Source of the DNA: an uncultured Muribaculaceae bacterium
GTDB taxonomy: Bacteria; Bacteroidota; Bacteroidia; Bacteroidales; Muribaculaceae
Reading direction: 5' to 3'
Assembly: GCA_934555895.1 (NCBI GenBank)
Contig: CAKTFH010000003.1
Location: forward strand, 1-64,000
Length of the DNA stretch: 64,000 nt
This document shows positions 18,919-27,420 of the stretch, in pieces. The notes below the pieces were generated by a model. The model ran no database searches and was not told the origin of the DNA. It saw only the letters and a list, made by a program, of their open reading frames with translations. The number at the start of each line of letters is the position of its first letter. Position 1 is the stretch's first letter. The translations under genes and the position numbers were made by a program.

Positions 18919-19914
18919 TTATTTAAAAATATGATGAATGGTAAGGCGGGCATCCTTGAAAATCTCCTTCAGCGGAGTGACAATAGGTCTGAAACGATCG
19001 CGGTCCACCGGTGTGAAAATGCGCAGTTCACCCCTGTGGCATCTCACATCGAGAATATCGTCGAGCATCATTGGCTCGCCGTCTACATGCGCCTCTCCTT
19101 CCTCCGAACGATAGATTACAGCTGCCGGAGCACGGAAACAGTGCACCATGGTATTCTTGCTGATGAAACCGGTGAAGATGTCCATTCCCATCACTGCCGC
19201 ATCTATAGGTGAGCCGGAGTGCACCACAGTGATATCGAGCAGTCCATCAGTAATTGAAGCCTCCGGAGCTATGTATGCATTGTTGCCCCATTGCGAAGCA
19301 TTGCATACAGCTACCAAAAAGGCTTTCTCGGTTAACAGACGGCCATTGGCACTGATAGTGTAGGTTGTAGGCTTGAATTGCACATATTCCGAAAGTGCCG
19401 AACGTACATAAGTCAGCAGTCCGCGATGATTCTGACGCGCAAAACGGTGACTCACAGCCGCATCAAATCCCATACCGAAAGTACAGAAAAACGGATGACT
19501 GTTTACCGTGCCATAGTCCGACGCCACCACATTGCGCTGAAGCACCACATCCATAGCAAGGTCCACATCCACAGGAATGCCCAGATGTCGGGCCAGACCG
19601 TTGCCCGAACCGGCGGGAAGAATTCCCAGAGCAGTAGAAGAGCCGCAGAGGGCGCATGCGGTTTCGTTAACAGTGCCGTCGCCTCCACATGCCAGTACTC
19701 CGGCATAGCCTTCGGCCGCAGCCTCGGCAGCAAACCGTGTGGCATCGCCGCGGCCGCCGGTGAAACGCACATCGGTGCGCATCCCACACCCCGAAAGCTT
19801 GCGCTCCACGTTCTCCGGCACATCTTTCTTGTTGCCTGTGCCTGAAATCGGGTTTACAATCAGCATAATACGGTCATCTGTCATGGCGGGTGCCGTAGCC
19901 TGAGGTGTGAGCAT
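18919..19914 (-). CDS. YegS/BmrU-type lipid (diacylglycerol) kinase
   Basis: A 331-residue soluble kinase of the DAGK/sphingosine-kinase fold. Visible motifs are VNPISGTGNK (about residues 20-29), the nucleotide-binding GGDGT (77-81) followed by TVNETA, and GILPAGSGNGLARHLGIP, all classical for the family. The C-terminal part holds the beta-sandwich with DGLLDITVV and a final VDGEP segment. Members phosphorylate diacylglycerol, phosphatidylglycerol or related lipids at the membrane face; the substrate cannot be told from sequence. The start used is the first ATG; an alternative Met is 10 residues in (MTDDRIMLIV) and fits the family N-terminus better. It is followed by its own probable terminator, so it is likely monocistronic or the last gene after the nuclease gene. 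Confidence 0.85.
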   Translation of the reverse strand: MLTPQATAPAMTDDRIMLIVNPISGTGNKKDVPENVERKLSGCGMRTDVRFTGGRGDATRFAAEAAAEGYAGVLACGGDGTVNETACALCGSSTALGILPAGSGNGLARHLGIPVDVDLAMDVVLQRNVVASDYGTVNSHPFFCTFGMGFDAAVSHRFARQNHRGLLTYVRSALSEYVQFKPTTYTISANGRLLTEKAFLVAVCNASQWGNNAYIAPEASITDGLLDITVVHSGSPIDAAVMGMDIFTGFISKNTMVHCFRAPAAVIYRSEEGEAHVDGEPMMLDDILDVRCHRGELRIFTPVDRDRFRPIVTPLKEIFKDARLTIHHIFK

Positions 19915-19965
19915 ATTATCGTATGTTTGAATGTGACTTATGATAGGATTCGCAGGGTATGATTA

Positions 19966-21720
19966 TCAGTCGGATACAACCACACGAAGCGGAGTACGCT
20001 GCATGTCGGTGACTATGAAGTAGATGCCCGAGGGCAGATAGATTATCTCATTGTTTCCGATTCTGGGAAGCACGGCCACCTCACGGCCTACGGCATCGAT
20101 GACTCTCACGCCGGTGTGCTCGCGGGTGCACACTATGCGCACACCCGAAGGCATCGGGGCCCAGCCGAGCTGACTGTCGGTGTCCTCGTCAGGCATACCG
20201 AGTGAGGCAAGGTCAACTGTTATCACATTTGATTCTGGCGATACTTCCCCGAGGCGACATGAGTGCACGCTGTAGGTCTCGCGGCCGCCGGGCTCGCAGT
20301 CCTCTATGCGCAGTTCGTTGGTTTCAGCCACAAGCTCGCTCACCTCGGCGCGGCCTCCGACATAAGTGGTGCGTGTCACTACATAATAGTCAACGACATC
20401 GTCTTCCGGCACCTCCCAGTTTGCCGTATAGGCAGTACCCTCCACATCGGTCGGGGGCAATGCCCTGAAAGCGTGGAGTACAGGTTTCGGAAGACAACTG
20501 CCCCTAAGGGCTATGCCCAGCGAGCCGTCCAGGCCTCCGTCGGATATCACCAGACGGGCCACATGCTCGCCCACCTCAGTCGGAGAATATTTTACCTTAA
20601 GCCAAAATCCGGCCTCGGAATTGACTGCCGAAGCCGAGATAGAGTTCGATTCGGGTTTGAAATATTTGCGGTCGTCGTTCACGGCATCACGCGGGCGTGT
20701 CACGGTCACTGTAAGCGTGCCGCGGAGATTCTGGCCATGAAAAAAGAGGCTTGAAGTGGTTGTCCCGCCTACCGCCGTATCGCCGAAATCAAGGCTCATG
20801 TCTTGCACGGGAGTGATAAGCTCGGCATCTCCGGTAGGCTCGTTATTACCGGGCACCCACACCTGGCCACGCTTGTCGCCCCATAGGTAATCAGCAAGTT
20901 CCGGATAGTCGATGAACGGATTTCTATTGGCCTGAATGCGGTATATCTCTTCGTTTCTGTCAATTTCTTTCTGGCTTACGGGGTCCTGCTCATGCCATTT
21001 CATCAGCAACCGCACACTCCAGTCGTTGAGAGTGGGATATACATTGTTGTTCACCATATAGGTGCGGGCCCAATGTAGGTTCTGATAGCAGGTCACCACA
21101 TAGAAGTAGGTGCGTGCGAAGTCGCCCTTATATTCATCGTCGGGCTCAAATACATAAGGCGCTCCTCCGCCCTGCCCTGTCATGGGATAACCTACGGCCG
21201 ACACTCCGTTGTCAAAGCGACGGCTGGCGGTCTGTGCCTCACCCAGCGGATAGTTGCTCTTGGCCATATTTGCAGCCTGCTCCGACGGATACAGGTGAAA
21301 AAGGTCCACATATGCCGGCGTGTTCTGCGAGCCTCCCCACCAGCTTTTGGGGAAAGAATGCTCACGGTTCATACCTGAAAACGAAGGCAGATACAGCGGA
21401 ATGTTACCATACATATCCCACCACTGCCCATATCGTTCGTTTCCCTCCGGATATACATCGGTAATGCGGAAATACTGTGGCAGATTGGAATATGATGACA
21501 CCTGCGTGTGATTGTAAATAAGATTATGCAAAGCTGTTTTCAGGGCCTCACCCTGCCGACCCGAAGCAGAACGGTAATAATTAGAGGGGATATCTGCTGT
21601 GGCGGAAACTGCGGCTATCGCAGCTACGACAATCACAGTCGCGACACGGCGACACATGGCAAAAAACATCCCGTGCATCTCTTCTCCATGAAGATTTATG
21701 TCTCTGTATCTCATAATCAT
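19966..21720 (-). CDS. secreted endonuclease I with T9SS-type C-terminal domain
   Basis: Up to 584 residues. A signal peptide is evident (CRRVATVIVVAAIAAVSATA, then DIPSNYY), so the true start is probably the Met at 21678, 21669 or 21657 rather than 21720. The catalytic region matches endonuclease I (EndA/NucM): GMNREHSFPKSWWGG with the active-site His, DLFHLYPSEQAANMAKSNYPLG, and TYFYVVTCY. A central beta-sandwich and a fibronectin-like segment follow. The last 60 residues (VRVIDAVGREVAVL, LPSGIYFIVTD) match a type A sorting domain used by the type IX secretion system. So this is a non-specific DNase probably exported to the surface or medium for nucleotide scavenging or DNA clearance. A 12-bp palindrome sits at its 5' end. 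Confidence 0.85.
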   Translation of the reverse strand: MIMRYRDINLHGEEMHGMFFAMCRRVATVIVVAAIAAVSATADIPSNYYRSASGRQGEALKTALHNLIYNHTQVSSYSNLPQYFRITDVYPEGNERYGQWWDMYGNIPLYLPSFSGMNREHSFPKSWWGGSQNTPAYVDLFHLYPSEQAANMAKSNYPLGEAQTASRRFDNGVSAVGYPMTGQGGGAPYVFEPDDEYKGDFARTYFYVVTCYQNLHWARTYMVNNNVYPTLNDWSVRLLMKWHEQDPVSQKEIDRNEEIYRIQANRNPFIDYPELADYLWGDKRGQVWVPGNNEPTGDAELITPVQDMSLDFGDTAVGGTTTSSLFFHGQNLRGTLTVTVTRPRDAVNDDRKYFKPESNSISASAVNSEAGFWLKVKYSPTEVGEHVARLVISDGGLDGSLGIALRGSCLPKPVLHAFRALPPTDVEGTAYTANWEVPEDDVVDYYVVTRTTYVGGRAEVSELVAETNELRIEDCEPGGRETYSVHSCRLGEVSPESNVITVDLASLGMPDEDTDSQLGWAPMPSGVRIVCTREHTGVRVIDAVGREVAVLPRIGNNEIIYLPSGIYFIVTDMQRTPLRVVVSD

Positions 21721-21732
21721 TGAAACGTTTCA
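21721..21732. promoter_or_regulatory. 12-bp palindrome, possible operator of the nuclease gene
   Basis: TGAAACGTTTCA is a perfect palindrome with the central CG typical of LacI/GalR-type operators. It lies directly upstream of the endonuclease gene, and in its 5' leader if the later start is right. No regulator of that family is in the window. Confidence 0.35.
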
Positions 21733-21790
21733 TGCGACACTATCCGTTGCTCAGACATGTGCCGCCATTCTATATTATGATTTATCAACA

Positions 21791-21810
21791 AACTGAAGCT
21801 TTATTCAGTT
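21791..21810 (-). terminator. probable terminator after the GT9 gene
   Basis: AACTGAA (21791-21797) pairs with TTCAGTT (21804-21810) around a 6-nt loop. On the - strand the stem ends in TTCAGTTTGTTG, immediately after the glycosyltransferase stop. Confidence 0.5.
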
Positions 21811-21811
21811 T

Positions 21812-22963
21812 TCACACTCTGCCTTCATCAGCAGAGATATAATTGACCACACGGTCGATGATCACCTGTGGAGAGATGCCGCGCAGACAGTGATAGTCGC
21901 CTCGGAAACAAACCTTGTTGCCGAATACCGAGCAGGGACGGCATGTCATGGGCAACTGCACAATGTCATCTTCTTTCTGGCGCCATCCCTTGAAACCGCA
22001 GTAAGGATGAGTGGCACCCCATATGCTCACAACTGGAGTGCGCACCAGCGAAGCAAGATGCATGTTTGCCGAGTCCATGCTCACCATCACATCAAGATGG
22101 CTCACGAGCGCAAGCTCTACCGGAAAACCACACTGTTTTCCCGCCAGACACTCCACGCCCGGATAGCGCATAGCCCATTCCTGCAGTATTTTCTCCTCAT
22201 TTTCACCACCTCCGAAAAGAAACAGTCTCACACCCTGCATACCGGCCAATGTGCCCACTACCTGCTCCATAAGTTCAGGGGGATAGATTTTCCCTGGATG
22301 CTTGGCAAACGGAGCTATACCCACCCAGTGCTCTCCCAGCTTGCGGGGCCCTGTGATGGCTGAGAACAGAGCCGGGTCGCCCTTGCCGCCTTTGCCGTAA
22401 AGACCCTCGAAGCGTGTGTCGAGCGGCAATCCGATGCGGTGGAACACCTGACGATAGCGGGCACGGGTAGAAGTCAACGGCAACAGCACCTTGTTGCGAC
22501 GACGAGTCAATGCCCTCTTGCCCTGACGCCCCTTATTGATTACAGCCATGCGGATGCCGTGGATACGGCAGAACAGACCCAGCAGCCTTGAGCGGAGCAC
22601 TTCATGCAGATCGATGAACGCATCTATGCTGTATTTTTTCTTCAGCTCGCGAAACAGACGGTACATGCCCGTCGGACCGGGATAATCGTCAAGATTTACC
22701 CCGACCACATTAAGGTTGGACGGCGGATTGAGAAATATCGAGGTCATGCTCCGACGGGTGACCATGGTGAAAGTCACCTCAGGATATATCTCGCATGCAC
22801 TATAGAGCACCGGCACCGTCATGGCCACATCTCCAAGAGCGGAAAATCGCGCTACAAGCACACTGCGCAGCCCCCACGGATTTGCATCACCTGCCATGCG
22901 GCGCATTTCGCGCACACCTTGAGATGACGCCGCCTCTGTCTTATTTGCTTCGAGTGGCCTCAC
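21812..22963 (-). CDS. glycosyltransferase family 9 (heptosyltransferase-like)
   Basis: A 383-residue GT-B enzyme. The N-terminal motif RFSALGDVAMTVPVL and the C-terminal donor-site motif SMDSANMHLASLVRTPVVSIWGATHP mark it as GT9, the family of ADP-heptose:LPS heptosyltransferases; GIAPFAKHPGKIYP is the middle signature. It probably adds a core sugar to lipopolysaccharide at the cytoplasmic face; the sugar donor is unknown. The first 30 residues are polar and atypical, so a later start is possible, for example near Met20 or Met23, although the 4-nt overlap with the upstream DUF4254 gene supports the long form. The two genes appear to form a two-gene operon with a good promoter at 23625-23656. 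Confidence 0.85.
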   Translation of the reverse strand: MRPLEANKTEAASSQGVREMRRMAGDANPWGLRSVLVARFSALGDVAMTVPVLYSACEIYPEVTFTMVTRRSMTSIFLNPPSNLNVVGVNLDDYPGPTGMYRLFRELKKKYSIDAFIDLHEVLRSRLLGLFCRIHGIRMAVINKGRQGKRALTRRRNKVLLPLTSTRARYRQVFHRIGLPLDTRFEGLYGKGGKGDPALFSAITGPRKLGEHWVGIAPFAKHPGKIYPPELMEQVVGTLAGMQGVRLFLFGGGENEEKILQEWAMRYPGVECLAGKQCGFPVELALVSHLDVMVSMDSANMHLASLVRTPVVSIWGATHPYCGFKGWRQKEDDIVQLPMTCRPCSVFGNKVCFRGDYHCLRGISPQVIIDRVVNYISADEGRV

Positions 22964-23577
22964 TTCTTTTTGCCGTAAAGCACAGGATTGGTGTCAGCGT
23001 CGTTGTACATCTTCATCTGACGGTAGACCTTCATATATTTGCGTCCTGCGGCTATGTCGGCAAGAAGGGTGTCGATGGCCTCCGACAAATCCTTGCGCTG
23101 CTCCAGCAACACATCGAGCTTGGCCGAGCATCTGTCCCGATGTTCCTGCGAGGCATCGGCGCGGTCCACCTCGGCTTTCATGTGGAAAATCTTCACCGCC
23201 AATATGGAGAGACGGTCGATGGCCCATGCCGGACTTTCGGTGTTGATGGTGGCGTCGGGCAGCGGAGTCACATCGGCGAACTTCTCGCGGAACCATGTGT
23301 CGATGGCCTCCACCTTATCGGTACGGTCCTGGTTCGAGGTGTCGATACGGCGCTTGAGGATCACCACATCGGCAGGTTCTATCTGCGGGTCACGGATAAG
23401 GTCCTCCATATGCCACTGTGTCACATCAATCCAGTTTTTCTCATAAAGGATTTCATCGGCACTCCCCTTTTTATAGGGATGCGGGCACGGTGCATCGATA
23501 TTGTCGGTGATATGATAGTCGGCCGTAGCGCGGTCGAAGATTTCATTGCATTGCTGGGCGAAAGTCGTCATGGGCAT
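22960..23577 (-). CDS. DUF4254 protein, coupled to GT9
   Basis: A soluble, helical, charged protein of about 205 residues with no catalytic motif I can recognise. The pattern (FDRATADYHITDNID, YEKNWIDVTQWHMEDLIRDP, a central NTESPAWAIDRLSILAVKI, then long Arg/Glu/Asp-rich helices) fits DUF4254 of Bacteroidetes. The start at 23577 (or 23571) is preferred because the promoter -10-type box is at 23625-23632, so a start at 23616 would leave almost no leader. The gene overlaps the GT9 gene by 4 nt. The persistent pairing of DUF4254 with a GT9 gene suggests a partner or regulator in LPS core synthesis, which is inference. Confidence 0.75.
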   Translation of the reverse strand: MPMTTFAQQCNEIFDRATADYHITDNIDAPCPHPYKKGSADEILYEKNWIDVTQWHMEDLIRDPQIEPADVVILKRRIDTSNQDRTDKVEAIDTWFREKFADVTPLPDATINTESPAWAIDRLSILAVKIFHMKAEVDRADASQEHRDRCSAKLDVLLEQRKDLSEAIDTLLADIAAGRKYMKVYRQMKMYNDADTNPVLYGKKK

Positions 23578-23624
23578 TCGTATTAGGTGATGAAGCATCG
23601 CCGCAGGGTGCGGCATGCGATACG

Positions 23625-23656
23625 CAAAGTTACAGTATTCACCTCAAATCTGCAAC
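23625..23656 (-). promoter_or_regulatory. Bacteroidetes-type promoter for DUF4254-GT9
   Basis: Read on the - strand: GTTG (23656-23653), 20-bp spacer, TAACTTTG (23632-23625). This matches the Bacteroidetes -33/-7 pattern with TAnnTTTG. Confidence 0.6.
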
Positions 23657-23704
23657 ATCTTGTATCGATTTCAATAATTTGCAAAATTTTAGCCCCGTGC
23701 AGCC

Positions 23705-24514
23705 CTACTGACGCTCGCAGAGCTGCCAGAAAGCCACAGCTGAGGCGGCCGCTACATTGAGCGAGTCCACGCCATGGCTCATGGGGATGCGCACCACATA
23801 ATCGGCAGCTTCGATTACATCCGGCGCGAGACCATCTCCCTCGGTCCCCATCACTATGGCAAGACGGGGCTCGGCGTTGAGTGCCTTGTCGGTCAGCGAC
23901 ACGGAGCGCCGTGTCAGGGCCATGGCGGCGGTGCGGAATCCCAGCGTATGAAGCCACTCCACCGGTTCGCGGAGCCATGCCCACGGTACCAAAAACACCG
24001 AGCCCATCGACACTCTCACCGACCGGCGGTTCAGCGGGTCACACGAAGTGGATGTGAGCAACACGGCATCTATACCCAAAGCCGCCGCCGAGCGGAATAT
24101 CGCGCCGATATTGGTGGTGTCGGTCACGGAATCTATCACTACAATCCTTCGTGCATCCTTCACCACTTCAGCCACATCATGCTCCGGCTTGCGGCGCATT
24201 GCGCACAGCACACCGCGTGTGAGCACATACCCGGTCATCGACGCAAGCAGTTCACGGCTCCCGGTATAGACCGGCATATCGGCCGGGCATCGCTCCAGTA
24301 TCGGAGCGGCGTCGCCCGTGAGATGCCGCTCCTCGCACAGAAGCGACACAGGCTCCCATCCGGCGTCGAGCGCCACATTTATCACCTTCGGACTCTCGGC
24401 TATGAAAAGCCCCTCTTCGGGGTGTAGTCTGTTTCGGAGCTGACTCTCTGTAAGCCCCATGTAGGGCAGAAGCCCGGGATGCGATTGGTCTTCTATATGT
24501 GTGACGATAGCCAT
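23705..24514 (-). CDS. TrmH/SpoU-family RNA 2'-O-methyltransferase
   Basis: A 269-residue SPOUT methyltransferase. The start at 24514 (MAIVTHIEDQ) is preferred; the frame is open 34 codons further but that part is not conserved-looking. The three SPOUT motifs are present: NIGAIFRSAAALG (motif 1), IVMGTEGDGL (motif 2) and VRIPMSHGVDSLNVAAASA (motif 3), which form the trefoil-knot SAM site. An N-terminal substrate-recognition domain precedes them (ESQLRNRLHPEEGLFIAESPKV). The target is a ribose in rRNA or tRNA; which nucleoside cannot be told. It is divergent from the GH43 gene and shares a 104-bp intergenic region with it. Confidence 0.88.
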   Translation of the reverse strand: MAIVTHIEDQSHPGLLPYMGLTESQLRNRLHPEEGLFIAESPKVINVALDAGWEPVSLLCEERHLTGDAAPILERCPADMPVYTGSRELLASMTGYVLTRGVLCAMRRKPEHDVAEVVKDARRIVVIDSVTDTTNIGAIFRSAAALGIDAVLLTSTSCDPLNRRSVRVSMGSVFLVPWAWLREPVEWLHTLGFRTAAMALTRRSVSLTDKALNAEPRLAIVMGTEGDGLAPDVIEAADYVVRIPMSHGVDSLNVAAASAVAFWQLCERQ

Positions 24515-24553
24515 TGTTTCACTTTTTCTGTCTGCAACAAAATTAGCTATTAG

Positions 24554-24585
24554 TTGCCTTACTGCCAAAAAAAGGCTAAATTTGC
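24554..24585 (+). promoter_or_regulatory. Bacteroidetes-type promoter for the GH43 gene
   Basis: GTTG (24554-24557), 20-bp spacer, TAAATTTG (24578-24585). Predicted start of transcription is about 25-30 nt before the ATG at 24619. Confidence 0.65.
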
Positions 24586-24618
24586 CTCTCATTCCATGAA
24601 CAAACCAATCCACCACAA

Positions 24619-25575
24619 ATGAAAATCAACAGAAAATCTATCCTTGCCCTCACATTAGGCATATCGGCAGCCGCGTTTGCAGCCAATCCCCTCTTCGACG
24701 GTTGGTATGCCGACCCTGAGGCCGTTATCTACGACCACACCTGCTGGATTTTCCCTACTTTCAGCCACAGCTACGACACACAAGTGCTTATGGACTGCTT
24801 CTCATCGGACAACCTCGTGGACTGGACACGCCACGACGCAATCCTCGACACAGCGGCAGTGAAATGGGCCAAACGATGCCTCTGGGCACCCGCCACAATC
24901 AGAAAAGACGGTAAGTACTACCTTTTTTTCGGTGCCAACGATGTGCATGAAGGCGAAATAGGCGGCATCGGAGTGGCTGTGGCCGATCGTCCCGAAGGCC
25001 CCTACAAGGACCATATAGGCAAACCGCTCATCAACGACATCGTGAACGGCGCACAGCCCATCGACCAGTTTGTATTCCTCGACGACGACGGCACATATTA
25101 CATGTATTATGGCGGATGGGGCCACTGCAATCTTGTGCGACTGGCCGATGACTTCACCCGCCTGGAGCCGTTCCCCGACGGCGACATGTACAAGGAAGTC
25201 ACTCCCAAGGATTATGTCGAGGGCCCGTTCATGTTCAAGCGCAACGGCAAATATTACTTCATGTGGAGCGAAGGCGGCTGGGGCGGCCCCGACTACCGTG
25301 TGGCCTATGCAATAGCCGACTCCCCCTTCGGCCCGTTCAAGCGTGAGGCCACCATCCTCAAGACCGACGAAAACATCGCCACCGGTGCCGGCCACCATTC
25401 CGTAATCCAGGTTCCTGGCACCGACGATTACTACATCGTATATCACCGCCATCCCCTCGGAGCCACCGACGGCAACAACCGTGTGACATGCATGGACAAA
25501 ATGCTCTTCGACAAAGACGGCCGCATCCTCCCCGTCAAGATGACCTTCACAGGCCCCGAAAAACGCAAACTCTGA
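24619..25575 (+). CDS. glycoside hydrolase family 43 enzyme, secreted
   Basis: A 318-residue single-domain five-blade propeller. The signal peptide is MKINRKSILALTLGISAAAF with cleavage near residue 21-22. GH43 catalytic residues are visible: the general base Asp32 in GWYADPE, the pKa-modulating Asp in QPIDQFVFLDDDG, and the acid Glu in DYVEGPFMFKRNGKYY. His-rich GAGHHSVIQVPGTDDYYIVYHRH near the end is the blade-5 metal/substrate region. GH43 enzymes cleave arabinofuranosides, xylosides or galactosides from plant cell-wall glycans; the subfamily is not clear. There is no SusC/D pair nearby, so it is not part of a classical PUL in this window, but it faces the KDG catabolism operon, hinting at use of pectin-like material. 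Confidence 0.85.
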   Translation: MKINRKSILALTLGISAAAFAANPLFDGWYADPEAVIYDHTCWIFPTFSHSYDTQVLMDCFSSDNLVDWTRHDAILDTAAVKWAKRCLWAPATIRKDGKYYLFFGANDVHEGEIGGIGVAVADRPEGPYKDHIGKPLINDIVNGAQPIDQFVFLDDDGTYYMYYGGWGHCNLVRLADDFTRLEPFPDGDMYKEVTPKDYVEGPFMFKRNGKYYFMWSEGGWGGPDYRVAYAIADSPFGPFKREATILKTDENIATGAGHHSVIQVPGTDDYYIVYHRHPLGATDGNNRVTCMDKMLFDKDGRILPVKMTFTGPEKRKL

Positions 25576-25600
25576 CAAAACAAGTATACCCTAAAAAATA

Positions 25601-25647
25601 GAAAGCGGATAATAGACACAACAAAGTGCAGTCTATTATCCGCTTTC
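25601..25647. terminator. bidirectional terminator between GH43 and eda
   Basis: GAAAGCGGATAATAGAC (25601-25617) pairs perfectly with GTCTATTATCCGCTTTC (25631-25647), a 17-bp stem with a 13-nt loop, placed between two convergent genes. The A/T-rich stem ends can serve both strands. Confidence 0.85.
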
Positions 25648-25677
25648 CCGTTTATATTAATTCTTATTCCTACACAG

Positions 25678-26346
25678 CTATTTAACATCTGCGCATGCCA
25701 CTGCAAGAGCTTCCCGACATTTTTCCGAAACATACTGCCAGTCGGCAGCGGCCACGCGGTCGGCCGGGAAGAGTTTTGAGCCCATACCAACAGCGAAAGC
25801 GCCTGCCTTGAACCATCCGCTGAGGTTTTCGGGTGTAGGCTCCACTCCGCCGGTAACCATAAGTTTCGACCAGGGCATGGGAGCCATGAGGCCTTTCACG
25901 AATTTCGGACCGAGCACATCACCCGGAAACACCTTGCAAATCTCACATCCCGCCTCCTGAGCATTGCCCACCTCGCTGACGGTGCCGCAGCCGGGAATAT
26001 AGGTCACCTGACGGCGGTTGCAAACAGCGGCCACAGCAGGGTTGAACAGCGGGCCTACCACAAAGCATGCGCCCAGCTGCATGTAAAGTGACGCCGTGCC
26101 CGGTTCTGTCACCGAACCCACTCCGACTGCCATGTCGGGACATTCTGCCGCAGCAAACTTCACAACCTCTGCAAACACCTCATGGGCGAAGTCGCCGCGG
26201 TTGGTAAACTCAAAACAGCGCACGCCACCTTCGTAGCATGCCTTTACAACAGCACAGGCCGTGGCGGCATCTTTGTGATAGAACACAGGCACCACCGGAG
26301 CCTCGGCCATCTTGCACATCACTGCAAGTTTATCAAATCGAGCCAT
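25678..26346 (-). CDS. eda: KDPG/KHG aldolase
   Basis: A 222-residue class I aldolase that splits 2-keto-3-deoxy-6-phosphogluconate into pyruvate and glyceraldehyde-3-phosphate. The catalytic base region is GGVRCFEFTNRGDF, and the Schiff-base Lys lies in GCEICKVFPGDVLGPKFVKG; YIPGCGTVSEVGNAQEAG is the preceding strand and helix. FYHKDAATACAVVKACYEGG is the N-terminal family segment. The length is normal. The gene lies 22 bp after the kdgK gene in the same direction, so the two steps (KDG phosphorylation, KDPG cleavage) are co-expressed for uronate use. A strong terminator follows. Confidence 0.9.
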   Translation of the reverse strand: MARFDKLAVMCKMAEAPVVPVFYHKDAATACAVVKACYEGGVRCFEFTNRGDFAHEVFAEVVKFAAAECPDMAVGVGSVTEPGTASLYMQLGACFVVGPLFNPAVAAVCNRRQVTYIPGCGTVSEVGNAQEAGCEICKVFPGDVLGPKFVKGLMAPMPWSKLMVTGGVEPTPENLSGWFKAGAFAVGMGSKLFPADRVAAADWQYVSEKCREALAVACADVK

Positions 26347-26368
26347 ATCTTTCGGGTCTCCTTATCGA

Positions 26369-27391
26369 TTATCGTTGAACTCTTCCGTTGGCCGAGCCGC
26401 CCACAAGGGCCTTCACCTCAGCCTCGGAAACAAGATTGAAATCACCGTTGACGGTCTGCTTCAGTGCCGAAGCCGCCACCGCGAACTCCAGGGCCTCACC
26501 CTGGGTGGGCATGGTGAGCAATCCGTGAATGAGACCGCCCGAGAAGGCGTCGCCTCCACCCACGCGGTCTACAATAGGATTGATGTCATAACGGCGGCTC
26601 TCGTAGAATTCCTTTCCGTCGTAAATCATCGCTTTCCAACCATTGTGGGTAGCAGAGAACGACTCGCGCAGCGTGGATGCCACATATCTGAAGCCGAACT
26701 CTTTCGCCATGGCCTTGAATATGCCCTTATAGCCTTCGGCGGCAGTGTCGCCACCCTCCACATCGGCATCGGGCTTGAACCCGAGGCAGAGCTGGGCGTC
26801 CTCTTCGTTACCGATGCACACATCCACATACTTCATGAGCGGACGCATCACGCTCTGAGCTTTCTCCGAAGTCCAGAGTTTTTTACGGAAATTGAGGTCG
26901 CAGCTCACTGTCACTCCGTGACGCTTGGCGGCCTCGCATGCCAGACGGGTAAGCTCGGCGGCCTTGTCGCTGATGGCCGGGGTGATTCCGCTCCAGTGGA
27001 ACCAGTCGGCACCTTCCATAATGGCATCGAAATCAAAATCCTCGGGGTCGGCCTCGGCGATAGCAGAGCCGGCGCGGTCGTAAATCACTTTCGACGGACG
27101 CATCGAAGCCCCTGTCTCGCAATAGTATATGCCCACACGATAGCCGCCGCGGGCTATATGGTCGGTGTGCACACCGTAACGGCGCAATGCGTTCACAGCA
27201 GCCTGCCCCACTTCATGTTCGGGGAGTTTGGTCACAAAGTAGGCATCGTGGCCGTAGTTGGCGCAGCTTACGGCCACATTGGCCTCACCGCCACCCCATA
27301 TCACTTCATAGGAATCGGTCTGCACAAGTCGCATGCAACCGTGGGGAGAGAGACGGAGCATGATTTCTCCGAGAGTCACTATTTTGCTCAT
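26369..27391 (-). CDS. kdgK: PfkB-family 2-keto-3-deoxygluconate kinase
   Basis: A 340-residue ribokinase-fold sugar kinase. The start at 27391 (MSKIVTLGEIMLRLSP) matches the family N-terminus; an ATG nine codons earlier is less likely. The signature GEIMLRLSP and GGGEANVAVSCANYG bind sugar; the C-terminal DRVGGGDAFSGGLIHGLL holds the catalytic Asp and the ATP/anion hole. Its position directly upstream of eda makes KDG the likely substrate, since KDG kinase and KDPG aldolase act in sequence. Related fructokinases share these motifs, so specificity rests on context. It follows the DUF4861-like gene by 29 bp and belongs to the same operon. Confidence 0.88.
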   Translation of the reverse strand: MSKIVTLGEIMLRLSPHGCMRLVQTDSYEVIWGGGEANVAVSCANYGHDAYFVTKLPEHEVGQAAVNALRRYGVHTDHIARGGYRVGIYYCETGASMRPSKVIYDRAGSAIAEADPEDFDFDAIMEGADWFHWSGITPAISDKAAELTRLACEAAKRHGVTVSCDLNFRKKLWTSEKAQSVMRPLMKYVDVCIGNEEDAQLCLGFKPDADVEGGDTAAEGYKGIFKAMAKEFGFRYVASTLRESFSATHNGWKAMIYDGKEFYESRRYDINPIVDRVGGGDAFSGGLIHGLLTMPTQGEALEFAVAASALKQTVNGDFNLVSEAEVKALVGGSANGRVQR

Positions 27392-27420
27392 ATTCCTTTT
27401 TCTTTTAAAGAAATTCAATT

